NCBI RefSeq assembly: GCF_009727055.1
Contig: NC_052350.1
Span: forward strand, 31,740,012-31,804,011
Length of the DNA stretch: 64,000 nucleotides
Direction of reading: 5' to 3'
Source: Benincasa hispida
Taxonomy: Eukaryota; Streptophyta; Magnoliopsida; Cucurbitales; Cucurbitaceae
The notes under the pieces are model-generated. The model did no database searches. It saw only the letters and a list, made by a program, of their open reading frames with translations, and was not told the origin of the DNA. Each line of letters opens with the position of its first letter. The first letter of the stretch is position 1. Shown here in pieces: positions 35,753 to 46,896 of the stretch. Made by a program: the position numbers and the translations under genes.

Positions 35753-36590
35753 ATGGCTACCGTTACTCTAAACTTGCTTGCTGCTGATAAATTAACTGGA
35801 AAAAATTACGCTTCATGGAAAAACACGATCAACACAATTTTAATCATTGATGACTTATGTTTTGTCCTTATAGAGAACTGCCCTCCCTTCTTGCTCCCAG
35901 TGCTCCTCGAAATGTTGAGAGGCATACGAGTATTGAACACGGGCAAACAATAAGACCCGAGCATATAACTTGGCAAGTCTTAAAGAAGTATTGGCCAAGA
36001 AGCATGAGCCCATGCTCATGGCCCTTGAGATCGTGGTATCCCTGAGGGGAATGTTCGGACAACCATCCGCACAACTCAAGCATGACGCTTTGAAACACAT
36101 CTTCAATACTTGTATGCAAGAAGGGGCATCTGTTCGAGAACATGTTCTCAACATGATGGTTCACTTCAATGTGGCGGAGATGAATAGGTCTAGCATCGAT
36201 GAAGCCAGTCAGGTTAGCTTTATTTTGGAATTTTTACCTGAAAGTTTCCTCCAGTTTCATAGCAATGTTGTTTTGAACAGGATTAACTACAACCTAATCA
36301 CTCTGCTCAATGAGCTACATACCTTCCAATCCTTGATGAAAAGCAAGGAACATAAGGTTGAGGCAAATGTTGCTTCATCCTCAAAAAAGTTCCACAGAGG
36401 TTCGACCTCTAGGACAAAGTCTATACCTCCCCCCCCGGACCAAAAAGGGGAAAAAGAAGGGTGGGATAGGGAAAGCTAACCCTCTAATTGTTGCTCGAAG
36501 GGGCAGAAGGCCACTCAAGGCCACAAAGAAATTTGTTTCCATTGCAACCAAGGTGGGCATTGGAAGAGGAACTCCTTGGTTAGTAGCAGC
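35753..36590 (+). pseudogene. Ty1/copia gag with zinc knuckle, left arm
   Basis: Reads MATVTLNLLAADKLTGKNYA from ATG 35753, then a frameshift near 35900, then LAKKHEPMLMALEIVVSLRG and QEGASVREHVLNMMVHFNVA. After a further shift, a CCHC-type knuckle CFHCNQGGHWKRNS lies at 36534-36575, with the last Cys replaced by Ser. The gag ends at a junction with the inverted copy near 36590, so protease, integrase and RT are absent. Confidence 0.88.
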
Positions 36591-37238
36591 CTTTCCCTTT
36601 CTATCCTTCTTCTTCTTCCACTTTTTGGCGCCAAAGGAAGAAGGTATAGACTTAGTTCCTGAGGTCGAACCTTTATGGAACTTTTTAGATGATAAAGCAA
36701 CATTTGCTTCACCCTTCTTCTCCTTTCTTTTCAACAAGGATTGGAAAGTTTGCAGCACATTGAGTAGGGTAGTCAGGTTGTAGTCAATCCTGTTCAGAAC
36801 AGCATTGCTATGGAAGTGCAGGAAGCTTTCTAGTAAAGATTCTAGAATGATGCTAACCTGGCTGGCCTCATAGATGCTTGACCCATTCAGCTCCGCCACA
36901 TTGAAGTGGATCATCATGTTGAAAACATGTTCTCGAACAGATGCCCCCTCTTGCATACGAGCATTGAAGATGTACTTGAGAGCGTCGTGCCTGAGCTATG
37001 CGGACGATTGTTCGAACATTCCCTTTAAGGACTCCATGATCTCACGGGCGGTGAGTATGGGCTCATGCTTCTTGGCCAAGACTTCGTTAAAGCTTGCCAA
37101 GATATACGCTCGAGCCTTCTCGTTTGCCCTTGTCCAGCGCTCATACGCTTCTCGAACATTTCGAGAAGCAGTAGGAGGTGGAATGGGAGGACACTTCTCT
37201 ATCAGGACGAAACGTAGATCATCGATGATCAAAATCAT
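36591..37238 (-). pseudogene. Ty1/copia gag, inverted right arm
   Basis: Minus-strand gag reading ILIIDDLRFVLIEKCPPIPP, NEKARAYILASFNEVLAKKH, QEGASVREHVFNMMIHFNVA and SSKKFHKGSTSGTKSIPSS. It pairs tail-to-tail with 35753-36590. It is frame-broken near 37000, and no zinc knuckle remains on this arm. Confidence 0.88.
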
Positions 37239-37852
37239 GTTTATCGTGTTTTTCTAACTAGCGTATTTTTTGCCAATTAATTTGTCGGTGGCAAGTAAAC
37301 TAAGTGTAACGGTAGCCATATTAAATTGTTGGAAAAGAAAAAACATAATTTAGTCTACTTGAATTAAACCATTTTTAAAAAACCAATCATGTTTTAGCAA
37401 AATAGTCTAGTGTACCCTAAGTGACATCTTTTTGCAATGATGCTTCAGTAAGGTAGGACAAAAGTCACCGTAGGATGGTCAAGTGCCCCTTCACTAAAAT
37501 GTGACATTCTCAACCATTAAACAAAAACAACTCCTTGTAACTGTAACTAATAGTCACCATTGATCGATTCAGAATTTGAGTGTAACCCCTCATTTTAGGT
37601 TCTAGAGTCCCGCCCCAATGAGCCAACCTTAGGGAAAAGGTGATTCGAACAAGAGACTAAAGCAACCCCATCCATTTATGGAGATCAAATAAAGCATCAT
37701 GCAAAACTGTCATCCTTTAAGGGGACACCCGAGTTTCCACGAGGCGATGCATGAAACTTTATCCAACCTAATGAGAGAGACTGGGGGATATGTTATCACA
37801 CATCCTGCTCCTACTTACTATAAACACTCTTCCCATTTACCTTTGTATTGAC
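37239..37852 (-). other. Copia-type leader, right arm, cut by a gypsy insertion
   Basis: Inverted copy of 35286-35752 plus about 150 bases more. It is broken at 37852 by an LTR starting TGATAAC. Similar leader text resumes at about 50304. Confidence 0.7.
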
Positions 37853-39731
37853 TGATAACTTGTAGAAATACAAGTTATTTATATCGTTTTATTTAAATTA
37901 TGTGGCAAAAAGAAGGAAAAGTTGCGTCGATAGTATGGAAATTGGCTTAGAAATACGAAAATTGTAACGTGTTGTGAGCTCACCCGTTAACCCCATTGCG
38001 ATGGCAAAATGGAATGTCCAAGTCTTTGTTTTGCAGGAAACAGGTCACCACATGCGATAATCGCTCAGGATAAAAAAATGAACAACGCATCCACATTACA
38101 TGCGACAATCGATCAAGAACGAAAAAGAACAACACAATTGCAATGCTTCTAACGATCGATCATGGACTCAAGTGATCAACGCATTTCCACCGCATGCGGA
38201 AATCGACAAAAGATCCAAACAATTACCCGCATGCGGCGATCGATCGAAGATGTAAAGAGCAAAATCTCAAAGACTTATGACAGTGTACAACTTTTTTGTT
38301 GTACGATTCTGACAAATCAATCATGGAACAGAGTGGACGTTTCTACCAAGCCATGGCAGGAATTATCAGATTTTCAAAGTGGGACCACTAATACAGAAGG
38401 AGCTAAAGTCTATAAACAGCTTCCTCAAATTCAATGAAAAGGAGGTTGGTCTGAAGAGACAATTTAGAGAAAATCCAGGAGAAAGATGAGACAAGACCGA
38501 GAGGTAAGTCTCTGAGCAAGCAATTATTTCCATTCCCGAAGAAGAAGCTCCGTGCGAAAGGTCACTTCTACCTGGAAAGCAAGCTTGAGAGGGAAGCTTT
38601 CCACTCAATTTCTACCACACGCCGACAAGTACATCGTCTCCGATCGGGATCTGTGTTAAGACATTGACACTCTTTCCGTATTTGTTCTTATTTTCCATTC
38701 ATCTACCGTGTTCATCTTTAATCGTTCATTCACTATCTATAACAAATGTTGATCTCTAAATTTAAATATCATTATCATATTCATCATCATATCTCTGTTC
38801 TTTTCCATACATTCATCATCCATTTTCTTCATCATGTGTAACTAATCCCCTGGATAAAGGGGAAGGATTAAACGAGTGAGTTAATCCTTGTTAAGGAAAT
38901 CGGCTAAGTTTAGCTAAAGCATGCTCGACGACATCTTCACCTGTGAGAGCAGAAGTGAAGATGTTATTCCACCTCTCGAAAGAAGGTTGGAAGAATATGT
39001 TAACTAAAGCGAGAAGTATTTCCAGAGATGGAAACAACCTTGCGTTCATCACGTTCGCCCCTATTTTGCCATAGACATATGGGAACGCGGCCGATCACTG
39101 AAAGGTGTAAGCCAAGGGAAAGCGGAACCTTAGTTGCGGCCTCAACAAGATTGGCGAACTTGCGATGTCCTTTCCCTCAATCCATTCTCTTTCTGAAACA
39201 TTGCATAAGACTTGCCACCGCATTCATCAGATATTTTTTCACATCTTCACGGCCAGTCCTCACCCTGTATAATTAATTGTTTATTCATTTATTTTATCAC
39301 CGCAATTTACTTATCATTGCACTTTACTTTACCGCACTTTATTTACTATCACATTTTATTCTTTACCACAATTTATGCCTTACCACATTTTACTTTCAAA
39401 ACCAATTCATTATTCTTTTGTTTAACTGGTCGCATATACTACATTAGTATCGCATTTACTCACAAAAACCCCCATGTTCGACCTCATTTCACTCTGAGAA
39501 ACTTGCATTGGAATTATACTTGGTTCCAGCGTAAGAAAACTTATGACACGTGCACTACACGAACGCATACTACGTAAGCATTTAAGCATCCCCGCATACA
39601 TCATTTAGAACGTAGTATTGCATATTTTTATTATTGCAAAGTGCACATACATATACATACATAGACATACGTCGTCAGCAACCTAACAAGTTGTTGGATG
39701 ACAACACGACAACAAAATAAATTTTCGGTCA
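37853..39731 (+). repeat. 5' LTR of the gypsy element (about 1.88 kb)
   Basis: Starts TGATAACTTGTAGAAATACA and ends AAATTTTCGGTCA. Near-identical in layout to 46100-46782 plus 49092-50264. It contains clusters of AT/GATCGATC/GCATGCG motifs (38040-38260). Confidence 0.88.
38411..38419 (+). promoter_or_regulatory. Putative TATA box in the gypsy 5' LTR
   Basis: TATAAACAG here; the 3' LTR has TATAAATAG at 46661-46669. It is in the expected LTR position, upstream of a CT/AG-rich start region. Confidence 0.5.
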
Positions 39732-39740
39732 AAAAGTTTT

Positions 39741-39758
39741 TGGCGCCATTGCCGGGGA
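39741..39758 (+). promoter_or_regulatory. tRNA-Asp primer-binding site (copy 1)
   Basis: TGGCGCCATTGCCGGGGA matches, with one mismatch, the complement of the 3' end of plant tRNA-Asp(GUC), ten bases after the LTR. This is typical of Tat/Athila-type gypsy elements. Confidence 0.88.
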
Positions 39759-39813
39759 CGAAAACTTGAGTCATAGTGCATCATTCATTCATTTTTAATT
39801 CTTAACAAGTTTT

Positions 39814-39831
39814 TGGCGCCGTTGCCGGGGA
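39814..39831 (+). promoter_or_regulatory. tRNA-Asp primer-binding site (copy 2)
   Basis: TGGCGCCGTTGCCGGGGA is a perfect match, 73 bases after the first. A local duplication of the AAGTTTTTGGCGCC context is visible. Confidence 0.85.
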
Positions 39832-39928
39832 TTGGCAACGTTTAGTGTTGAATATTTTTGTGATATTTTGCAGGACAGATCTCTATTATACCGTCTATTT
39901 AACGTGGAGAACAGGCTAACGGTGTATG

Positions 39929-40216
39929 AGTACCGAGACTGAACCAGAATTCGAAGCCGACCCAGAGATCGAGCGTATTTTTGCGCACGAGCACACTAGA
40001 ACTGTATAAGGCGAAGAAAGAACATGGCTAATAACAACGACAGGCCCAAGAGGAATCAAAGGGTAAATCGGCCGACTTTTCATCAAGGTCTGAATCAGAG
40101 TCACCTCCAAAGTAGGCAATCGTACAACCAGCCTTCCTCATCCAATATCTCAATGAATACATCGTCCTTGGAAGCTCTGCTTAAGCAGTATATAACGAAA
40201 AATGATGCAGTTATGC
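39929..40216 (+). pseudogene. Gypsy gag N-terminal remnant
   Basis: Reads MSTETEPEFEADPEIERIFA, a stop, then MANNNDRPKRNQRVNRP and SSLEALLKQYITKNDAVM. The last segment resembles the Athila-type gag region before its central part. The frame then runs into an adapter sequence at 40217, so nothing beyond is genuine in this frame. Confidence 0.7.
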
Positions 40217-40254
40217 CTGTCTCTTATACACATCTAGATGTGTATAAGAGACAG
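40217..40254. other. Nextera mate-pair junction adapter (sequencing artefact)
   Basis: A perfect 38-bp palindrome: the Tn5 mosaic end CTGTCTCTTATACACATCT followed by its reverse complement. This is the Illumina Nextera mate-pair circularisation junction, not plant DNA. Translated through, it gives the well-known contaminant peptide SYTHLDVYKRQ. Confidence 0.98.
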
Positions 40255-40580
40255 GGGGTAAGCGTTGCGATGTTGGTGATACCATAAAAAAAACATCCGG
40301 TATGCATTGCGATGACGGGTGTATCTAGCGTTAATAGATACACTTTGCGCCCGTCTTCCAAAAATGCATTGCATTGATGGATGAGTTACCCGCGTATGTA
40401 CACTACGCCCTGTCTCTTATACACATCTAGATGTGTATAAGAGACAGGGGATAAGCGTTGCGATGTTGGTGATACCATAAAAAAAACATCCGGTATGCAT
40501 TGCGATGACGGGTGTATCTAGCGTTAATAGATACACTTTGCGCCCGTCTTCCAAAAATGCATTGCATTGATGGATGAGTG
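40255..40580. repeat. Duplicated segment flanking adapters
   Basis: 40255-40398 (GGGTAAGCGTTGCGATGTTG to GGATGAGT) recurs at 40448-40580 almost base for base, with an adapter before each copy. It is most simply an assembly artefact of adapter-containing mate-pair reads. Confidence 0.9.
40410..40447. other. Nextera mate-pair junction adapter, second copy
   Basis: An identical 38-bp palindrome of the Tn5 mosaic end and its inverse. It is followed by the second copy of the same genomic segment. Confidence 0.98.
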
Positions 40581-40790
40581 TGCTCATATGTACACTGTGC
40601 CTCTCCTCCACAAATACGCACTATGTCGATGGTTGTATTGCGCTGGTAGAAATACCGTACGCCCGTCCTCCAGAAATGCATTGCGTTGATGGTTGTGTTG
40701 TGCCAATACATACGTTGTGCCCATCCTCCGCAAATATGCATTTGTGGTAACGGATGCATTGCGTTAAATACTTAAAATTGCGCCCGTCCA
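40530..40790. repeat. Degenerate tandem repeat of about 65-70 bp
   Basis: Units contain a GCGCCCGTCCTCC block, then AxAAATGCATTGCGTTGATGG, then TTGTxTTG. About four units, each quite diverged. It is part of the gypsy internal region. Confidence 0.75.
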
Positions 40791-41160
40791 ATAAAATAAA
40801 ATAAAAAATGATAAAATATTGGCGGAGAGGGTAGTCAAATCGCTTCAGCTTCCGAGGGAATTATGACTTAGCAGATGAAAGGACGTCCTTTCTGCTAAAT
40901 CATAATGGGATGGGCGCGTGGCAGGCTTTTTGGAATACCGAAGCCTGCCACGTAGAGATTGCGTTGGCCTCATCAAGGTCCAACCTATAAATCGCACCCC
41001 CTTCAACCAAGGAACTCATTTGCATCTCGCTTAAGGAAACGAGTAGGATGGAGCGAAGCAGTTTGCGAAAGAAAAACCCTAAGTAAGAATTATCTCTATA
41101 TACTCATCCCCTTCTGAGCTTTCTTCCGAAACAAAAAAAAATTCCAACTTCTTTCACTTC
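40791..41160. other. Gypsy internal non-coding stretch
   Basis: Holds a short inverted repeat (AATTATGACTTAGCAGATGAAAGGACGTCC against GGACGTCCTTTCTGCTAAATCATAAT, around 40860-40906), a CTATAAATCGCACCCCCTTC segment near 40983, and no ORF. Confidence 0.5.
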
Positions 41161-41167
41161 ACTAAAA

Positions 41168-42450
41168 ATGGCTGGACAGTCTTCACACTCTTCTTCCCAA
41201 CCATCATCCTCTTCCCATGCCCCCGTCACCGCACGGGAGGCAGCTTTCCTTGCTGCCAGCCGCTGCCTCGCCGCCCAGCCTAAGCCTTCCACAAGAATCA
41301 ATGGAAAACCCTGGTGAAAGACCTCTATAGCAGCAAAACCACCCACCAACCAAGAGGGGCCGAGCACGGAGAGTGCCTTTGCCACCAGATCTGAGATGGC
41401 ACTCCCAGTACCTTCGACTGAAAGCGAACTGAAATGAAAGGATGACAAGGAGGTATTTGGGGGTATTTTGAGCAATTTAGAAAGAGAGGGAGGGTTACCG
41501 GAAGCATGAGTAGTGAACCAGCCTCTGCCGTCAAAGGAGTTGGCATTGGCTTCGCGAAGAATGGCCCTGGTCGTTTCGGATCCTAAGGAGACTGTTCCAA
41601 CAGACTCCAATAAGGGACCCATCAAGGCTGTTCTGAAGGTCGTAGAGGCGAAGAAGCAGCCAGGGACGCCCGAAGAGAAGAAGAAGAGAAAAATTAAAGA
41701 AAAACGGGTAGAAAAAGATGAAGTCGCTCGGTTGAAAAAGGAGAAGAAAGAAAATAAGAGAAGCGAAAGAAAACAACACAGGCGGGAAGAGAAGCGCTTA
41801 AAGAAGGAGGAAGAAAGAAGGTAGAGGGGGGAAAGTCTAGATTTTAATGGAGAATCAACCACCGTAAGGGTGGAAGAGGGAATGTCCGTGCAAGCTAGAG
41901 CATTAGCGCAACTACAAGTTTCATCACCACATACCAAATTAGTTGCGTCTGAAGATAGAGAAGACTCTGACATCACCCCTCTTATGTGGCGTCGCAAGGA
42001 GAATGCACCACAAGAGTCCACAAGTGACCCAAATTTCTTTCAACGCATAGCAGAGAAGAAAGAGAAAAGAAAAAGAGAATTAGAAGAGAAGATAGAAAAG
42101 ATGTCACGTGCGCGCCAAATCATCGCATCAGGCAATTTGTCTAGAAAGCTTCACGATGAGGAGGTCTACCATGAAAACACAAGAGGGAAGAAAAAGAAAA
42201 AAAAAAGGCTCGAGGATGAATAGTGCATTGTCCTTGCCTCAGAGCAATTTGAAAGAGAAATGAGAGAAGAAGAAGAAGCAGAAAAAAAGAAGGAGGAGAA
42301 GGAAAGACGCCGCAAAGCAAATGTCAGCGCGTCCAAGAAAGGAAGTGGAAGAATGGGAAAAGGAAAAGGATGAGCAACGCAAGGCGAGGGAACACAAACA
42401 AAGACAAAAATCCCACCTTGCATCTGCTTAAGACAAGGGCAAAGCGAAAA
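41168..42450 (+). pseudogene. Lys/Glu-rich N-terminal part of an element-encoded ORF
   Basis: Plus-strand reading starts MAGQSSHSSSQPSSSSHAP at 41168 and passes several stops (for example near 41315 and 41510) before long highly charged blocks (KKQPGTPEEKKKRKIKEK; FQRIAEKKEKRKRELEEKI). It precedes the transposon-protein domain below in the right order. A 305-residue minus-strand frame across 41104-42021 is a shadow of this charged, codon-biased stretch. Confidence 0.65.
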
Positions 42451-43345
42451 TGGAGAGCAGCGAGTTTGTGTCGACCAGGAGGCGCCCAATAACCAAGAAA
42501 GAGAATGATGACTTATGGATGGAAATGGGCTTCTTCCCTGCGTCGGCGCCACTACCGGATCTCATCACGAGCATTGTGGTGGAACATGGGTGGGAAACCT
42601 TCTGCCAATGTCCATCCATCGTTATTCCTACAGTAGTGAGGGCCTTCTATCACGACCAGCTCCTTGACACCAAAGATGCGGTGATCATCGAATGAAAGGT
42701 AGTGTCGTTCAGCGCAAAGGACATCAAAGAGCTCTATCAGTTGAAGACTTTCTCGAAAGCACGGGTAACAAGTTGATTGAGGATCCTAAAGAAGAGCATA
42801 TAGAGGATGCGTTGAAGGTATTAATGCAACTGGGCACCAAGTGGTCGGTGTCATTAACAGGCATAAGAACCCTCGCCTCCAATAGGTTGCTGCCAGAAGC
42901 GCGACTTTGGATTTATTTGGTGAAACGGAGACTCATCCCAACAACGCATGACAAAACAATTTCAAGGGATCGAGTTATGGCCACATACTGGCACGCGGCA
43001 TTCCGATCGATTGGCAGCTCATTGCGAAAGCAAGATTCGAGTTTTGTTGGCTGTGTGAGAGGCAAATCTCTTCCCGTGGACAATTTTCGAGGCCATATGC
43101 CTCTCTGTGGGCGAAAAGAGCCCATGCCTGAAGTCCACGGCATCATCCACACGAAGATCCTGAGAATGCTTCTCAAGGATTCATCTCATTGCCCCGAGCT
43201 TCCAATAAAAAGGCCCCTCATTGATTTAAATGCGCCACAACCACCAAAGCTAAAAAAGCAGCACCACAATGATAAAGGAAAGGAAATCGTTCAAGGCAGT
43301 TCGCCACAGAAGCAAACAGTTTACCCTTGGACCCTTTGCCTTTAA
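42450..43345 (+). pseudogene. 'Putative plant transposon protein' domain (Transposase_32-like), frameshifted
   Basis: Two overlapping frames (42450-42695 and 42692-43345) make up one domain. The first has FVSTRRRPITKKENDDLWME and VVEHGWETFCQ. The second has VEDFLESTGNKLIEDPKEEH, ALKVLMQLGTKWSVSLTGIR and LLPEARLWIYLVKRRLIPTTHDKTISRDRVMATYW. KW-x-V, LLPEARLW and RRLIPTTHD are hallmarks, from memory, of the plant domain found between gag-pol and LTR in some gypsy elements. A single frameshift separates the halves. Its function is unknown; it is not a DDE transposase. Confidence 0.82.
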
Positions 43346-43887
43346 TCATTCGCCCACTAAGCCTACAAAATGAGCCCCTTTCTCCTCTTCCCGAACAATT
43401 CACAAACCTCCTTCTTGCCTCTGACTCTAACCCCGCATCTCCAGCAGCATCCCCCCGCCATCCATCTCCACCTCACTTTTTACCCCCATCGCCGTATGTT
43501 GATGACCCACACGGTTTAGGAGCAGACCCTTCCGCTCAACCTCAAATCGATGTTGGTGAAACATCAACGGTGCATTCCACCATCGCATCCCTTGCTGCTG
43601 CCTTACCCGATATGCGGGTCTTCTTATCTCAACAACTTACCTTCTTCCGCCATGCATTAACAGAGTTGCAAGAGAGTAATGCAAAGTTGCAAGAGAGCAA
43701 TGCAGAGTTGCGAGATAGCAACGCAATGTTGCAACAAGGGATGGTCAATATTCAACGCAACATCTTCACCATTTGCCTGAATCAAAGACAGATGGCCGAG
43801 CGCAACCATGAGTACTTCAATTTCTTAACAACATATCTACATGGTCCCATGGTGCCTCCACATCTATTGCAACCTCTGCAATTTTGA
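43327..43887 (+). pseudogene. Element ORF C-terminal part (coiled-coil-like)
   Basis: Pro-rich start (PASPAASPRHPSPP) then a heptad-like, Leu/Asn/Gln-rich stretch with a repeated LQESNA-type motif and HEYFNFLTTYLHGPMVPPHL. It continues the preceding domain in another frame. A diverged second copy lies at 44528-44932. Confidence 0.7.
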
Positions 43888-44505
43888 GAAGCGCCTCAAA
43901 GAGTTCCTCCGCAACACTCTCCTCATCAAGAGCCCGCGCCGCAACTCTAAATTTGGGGGTGTGCCACATTCTCCACAATTGTGCATTTTTTTTCTTTGCG
44001 GCCATTCAATTTTTTATAGAAAGCTATACCTTGTATTCTTTTGTTCATACTTACAATTTTGTGTTGCGATATTTATAATTCTTTGTGTACTTAGATAAAT
44101 TTTATACAACTGAGTAATCATTCTTTCCTTATGCATTGGCCTCTTTACTTTTATCATCATTTGTCAATTATTGAATTCATGTATTTTCTTTTGCATTGTT
44201 TATTTGCGCTGCCATGATGAGTAGTGTGCATAACCTTAGCAAAATTTCTTTACACATTGCATTTTCTGCCTAACACTTGGACAATTCTTTGCAATAGTTA
44301 TACTTTACCTTCTCTATTACAAGACTCTGCTCAAAGCTTCTTTTCAAAATTTTGACTAAGTGTTTTGTCTTTTCTGTCCAAAACAACGCAATGAGAACCT
44401 TGCGCATCTCTAAATTTGGGGGTAAGGAAGGTCTGAGCAGATGCGATCAAGTGGATGCGGTAATATTAGGCAAATGCGTTCATCACCATAAAAAAAAAAA
44501 AAAAA
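43545..44505 (+). repeat. First copy of a block duplicated across an assembly gap
   Basis: Corresponds to 44525-45464. Both copies encode the HEYFNFLTTYLHGPMVP segment, continue through the same 3' non-coding text (GTTTGTCxTTTTxTGTCCAAAACAA, then GGTCTGAGCAGATGCGATCAA), and end in a poly-A run. Confidence 0.85.
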
Positions 44506-44524
44506 NNNNNNNNNNNNNNNNNNN
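44506..44524. other. Assembly gap (19 N)
   Basis: Nineteen unknown bases directly after a 15-A run, between two near-copies of the same block. The true length is unknown. Confidence 1.
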
Positions 44525-45464
44525 GATTTGGGTGAAGGCACTTCTACCCAACCCCAAAGCATTGATGGTGAAACATCGCAGGCACAGCCTACCATTGCCA
44601 CATTAGCTGCTGAACTTGCTGATATGCGTTCTCTTCTTTCTCATCAACATGACTTTTTCTGCCAACGAATAATGAAGGTACACGAGCGACAAAAAGAGTT
44701 ACAATGTAGTGTTGCTATGACAAGGCAGGTGCTGATCAACATTCAATGCAATATTTACATGATCCACCTGAACCAAAGGCAATTAGCAGAGCACAACCAT
44801 GAGTACTTCAACTTTTTGACAACATATCTACATGGTCCCATGGTGCCTCTGCATTTACAGCAACATCTGCATTTCAAAGAAGCTCCTCGAGTACCTCATC
44901 AAAATCCTTCTCCTGAACCTCCTCCTCAATAAATCTACAAATTCTTTTGCGGTCATTCTTTCATTTTATTCAATTCATTATTTCTATGTATAGAAGCTAT
45001 TTCTTGATTCTTTGTACATGCTGAAATTTTGTATTGCATTATTTGTAATTCTTTGTATACTTGGTTAATTTTAATATAACTAAGTAATAATTCTTTCCGT
45101 ATACGTTAGCCTCTTATTTATCATCCTTTGTCAATTATTGTGATTTTCTTTATCTTATATTTTGCGATATTCATTGTGCTGCCATGATGAGTTATGTGCA
45201 TACCCTTTGCAACATTTCCCACACTTTGTATTTTCTGACTAACACTTAGATAATTCTTAGTAATAGCACTATTTTACCTTTTATCCTTCAAGACTCTACT
45301 CAAACCTTCTTTTTAAAATTTTGACTAAGTGTTTGTCTATTTTGTCCAAAACAAGGACCTTGCATATCTCTAAATTTGGGTCTGGAGAAGGTCTGAGCAG
45401 ATGCGATCAAGCGGATGCGGTTATCATTAGAAAATGCGTTCATTGCCAAAAAAAAAAAAAAAAA
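44525..45464 (+). repeat. Second copy of the duplicated block
   Basis: Diverged from 43545-44505, so it is a genuine second copy rather than a pure assembly duplicate. It includes an ORF (44528-44932) with MVPLHLQQHLHF and PSPEPPPQ, then a poly-A run at about 45447. Confidence 0.85.
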
Positions 45465-46099
45465 TAATTTTCATACAAACTCCAATGTCAATGCAAGGGA
45501 AAATCAAAATCCCAACCTGATAAGAGTTGAGTCGTGAAAGAAACCTGCTCGTAGTTGGATGTTCGCATGACACCCATGGGAGCAAGCCAAAACGAAGGTA
45601 GGTTTCTAGGATCGATGCAATATAAAAAGAAAGAGAGAAAACAAGAATAAAAGAGACAACTCTACTGATCAGCATAAGTAAAACTTGGCTAAGGATCAAG
45701 AGTTAAAGTTGAACTTGGTACACAACCGAAGTTGGATGCTCGCATGACACCCGTGGGAGCAAGCTAAAACGAAGGGTGTAACCATGATCAACGTTCTCTA
45801 TAGGATGACGCAGACTAGGCCACCGCATAAAAGACGTACTTCATTGTTTTCGCAAGAAGAGGTAAAACATTCTTCTCAAAACTAGACGGGAACTTTGGGC
45901 AGAGGTTTATCGTAGATAAGAATAAAGTAGAGCATATTGAAGAATTTTCAAAGGATAGAAGGAACTTGTAGGGTTGAAAATTATGTAGAGGTGGAGCATT
46001 CAGAGTAGCCAATCGATGCAAAGTTAGGATAGGATTTGAGCTGAATTGCCTTAGTCGAGGATATGCTTGAGGACAAGCATATATCTAAATTTGGGGGTG
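45465..46099 (+). other. Gypsy 3' internal region with polypurine tract
   Basis: Two copies of a GGATGxTCGCATGACACCC block (near 45558 and 45731). The polypurine-type tract AATTTGGGGGTG (46088-46099) abuts the 3' LTR. Confidence 0.75.
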
Positions 46100-46660
46100 T
46101 GATAACTTGTAGATATACAAGTTATTTATACCGTTTTATTTAGATTATGCGGCAAAAAGAAGGAAAAGTTGCGTCGATAGTATAGAAATTGGCTTAGAAA
46201 TATGAAAATTGTAAAATGTCGTGAGCACACCCGCTAACTCCATTGCGATGGTAAAATGGAATGTCCAAGTCTTTTTTTTGCAGGAAACAGGTCACCGCGT
46301 GCGATAATCGCTCGAGGACAAAAAAATGAACAACACATCCACATTGCATGCGACAATCGATCAAGAACGAAAAAGAACAACGTAATTGTAACGCATGCGA
46401 TGATCGATCATGGACTCAAGCGATCAATGCATTTCCACCACATGCGGCAATCAATAAAAGATCAAAACAATTACACGCATGCGACAATCGATCGAAGATG
46501 TAAAGAGCAACGCAATCGCAAGGACTTCTGATAGGTATAGCTTTTCTATTGTACGATTCTGAAAAATCAATCGTGGAGCAGAACGGACGTTTCCACCAAG
46601 CTATGGTAAGAATTATCAGATCTTCAAAGTGGGGCCACTAATATAGAAGGAGACAAAGTC

Positions 46661-46669
46661 TATAAATAG
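46661..46669 (+). promoter_or_regulatory. Putative TATA box in the gypsy 3' LTR
   Basis: TATAAATAG; the counterpart in the 5' LTR is TATAAACAG. Confidence 0.5.
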
Positions 46670-46896
46670 CTTCCTCAAATTCAATGAAAAGGAGGCTGGT
46701 CTGAGGAGAAAATTTAGAGAAAATCTAGGAGAAAGACGAGACAAGACCGAGACGTAAGTCTCTGAGCAAACAATTATTGTGAAACCCAGATTTCCATTTT
46801 TCCTACTTAAGTAGGTGGTTAAGGAAATTAGTTAAGTAAAAGTTAAATCCTATGTTGAAGTGAAGGAAATTTCTAAGTGTTGAATAGATTTTCCTT

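Noticed and set aside
36358..36783. 141-residue plus-strand ORF at the gag inverted junction
   Set aside because: It crosses the junction of the two inverted gag arms and is a frame artefact.
39028..39577. Two ORFs in the gypsy LTR (repeated at 49609-50110)
   Set aside because: LTR sequence without coding signal; the paired presence reflects LTR duplication.
40024..40287. 87-residue ORF with an unusual C-terminus
   Set aside because: The last part is translated Nextera adapter; only the first part is gag-like.
41104..42021. 305-residue open frame on the minus strand
   Set aside because: It is the shadow of a Lys/Glu-rich plus-strand element ORF; its Ser/Phe/Leu-rich composition is what reversed AAG/GAG codons give.
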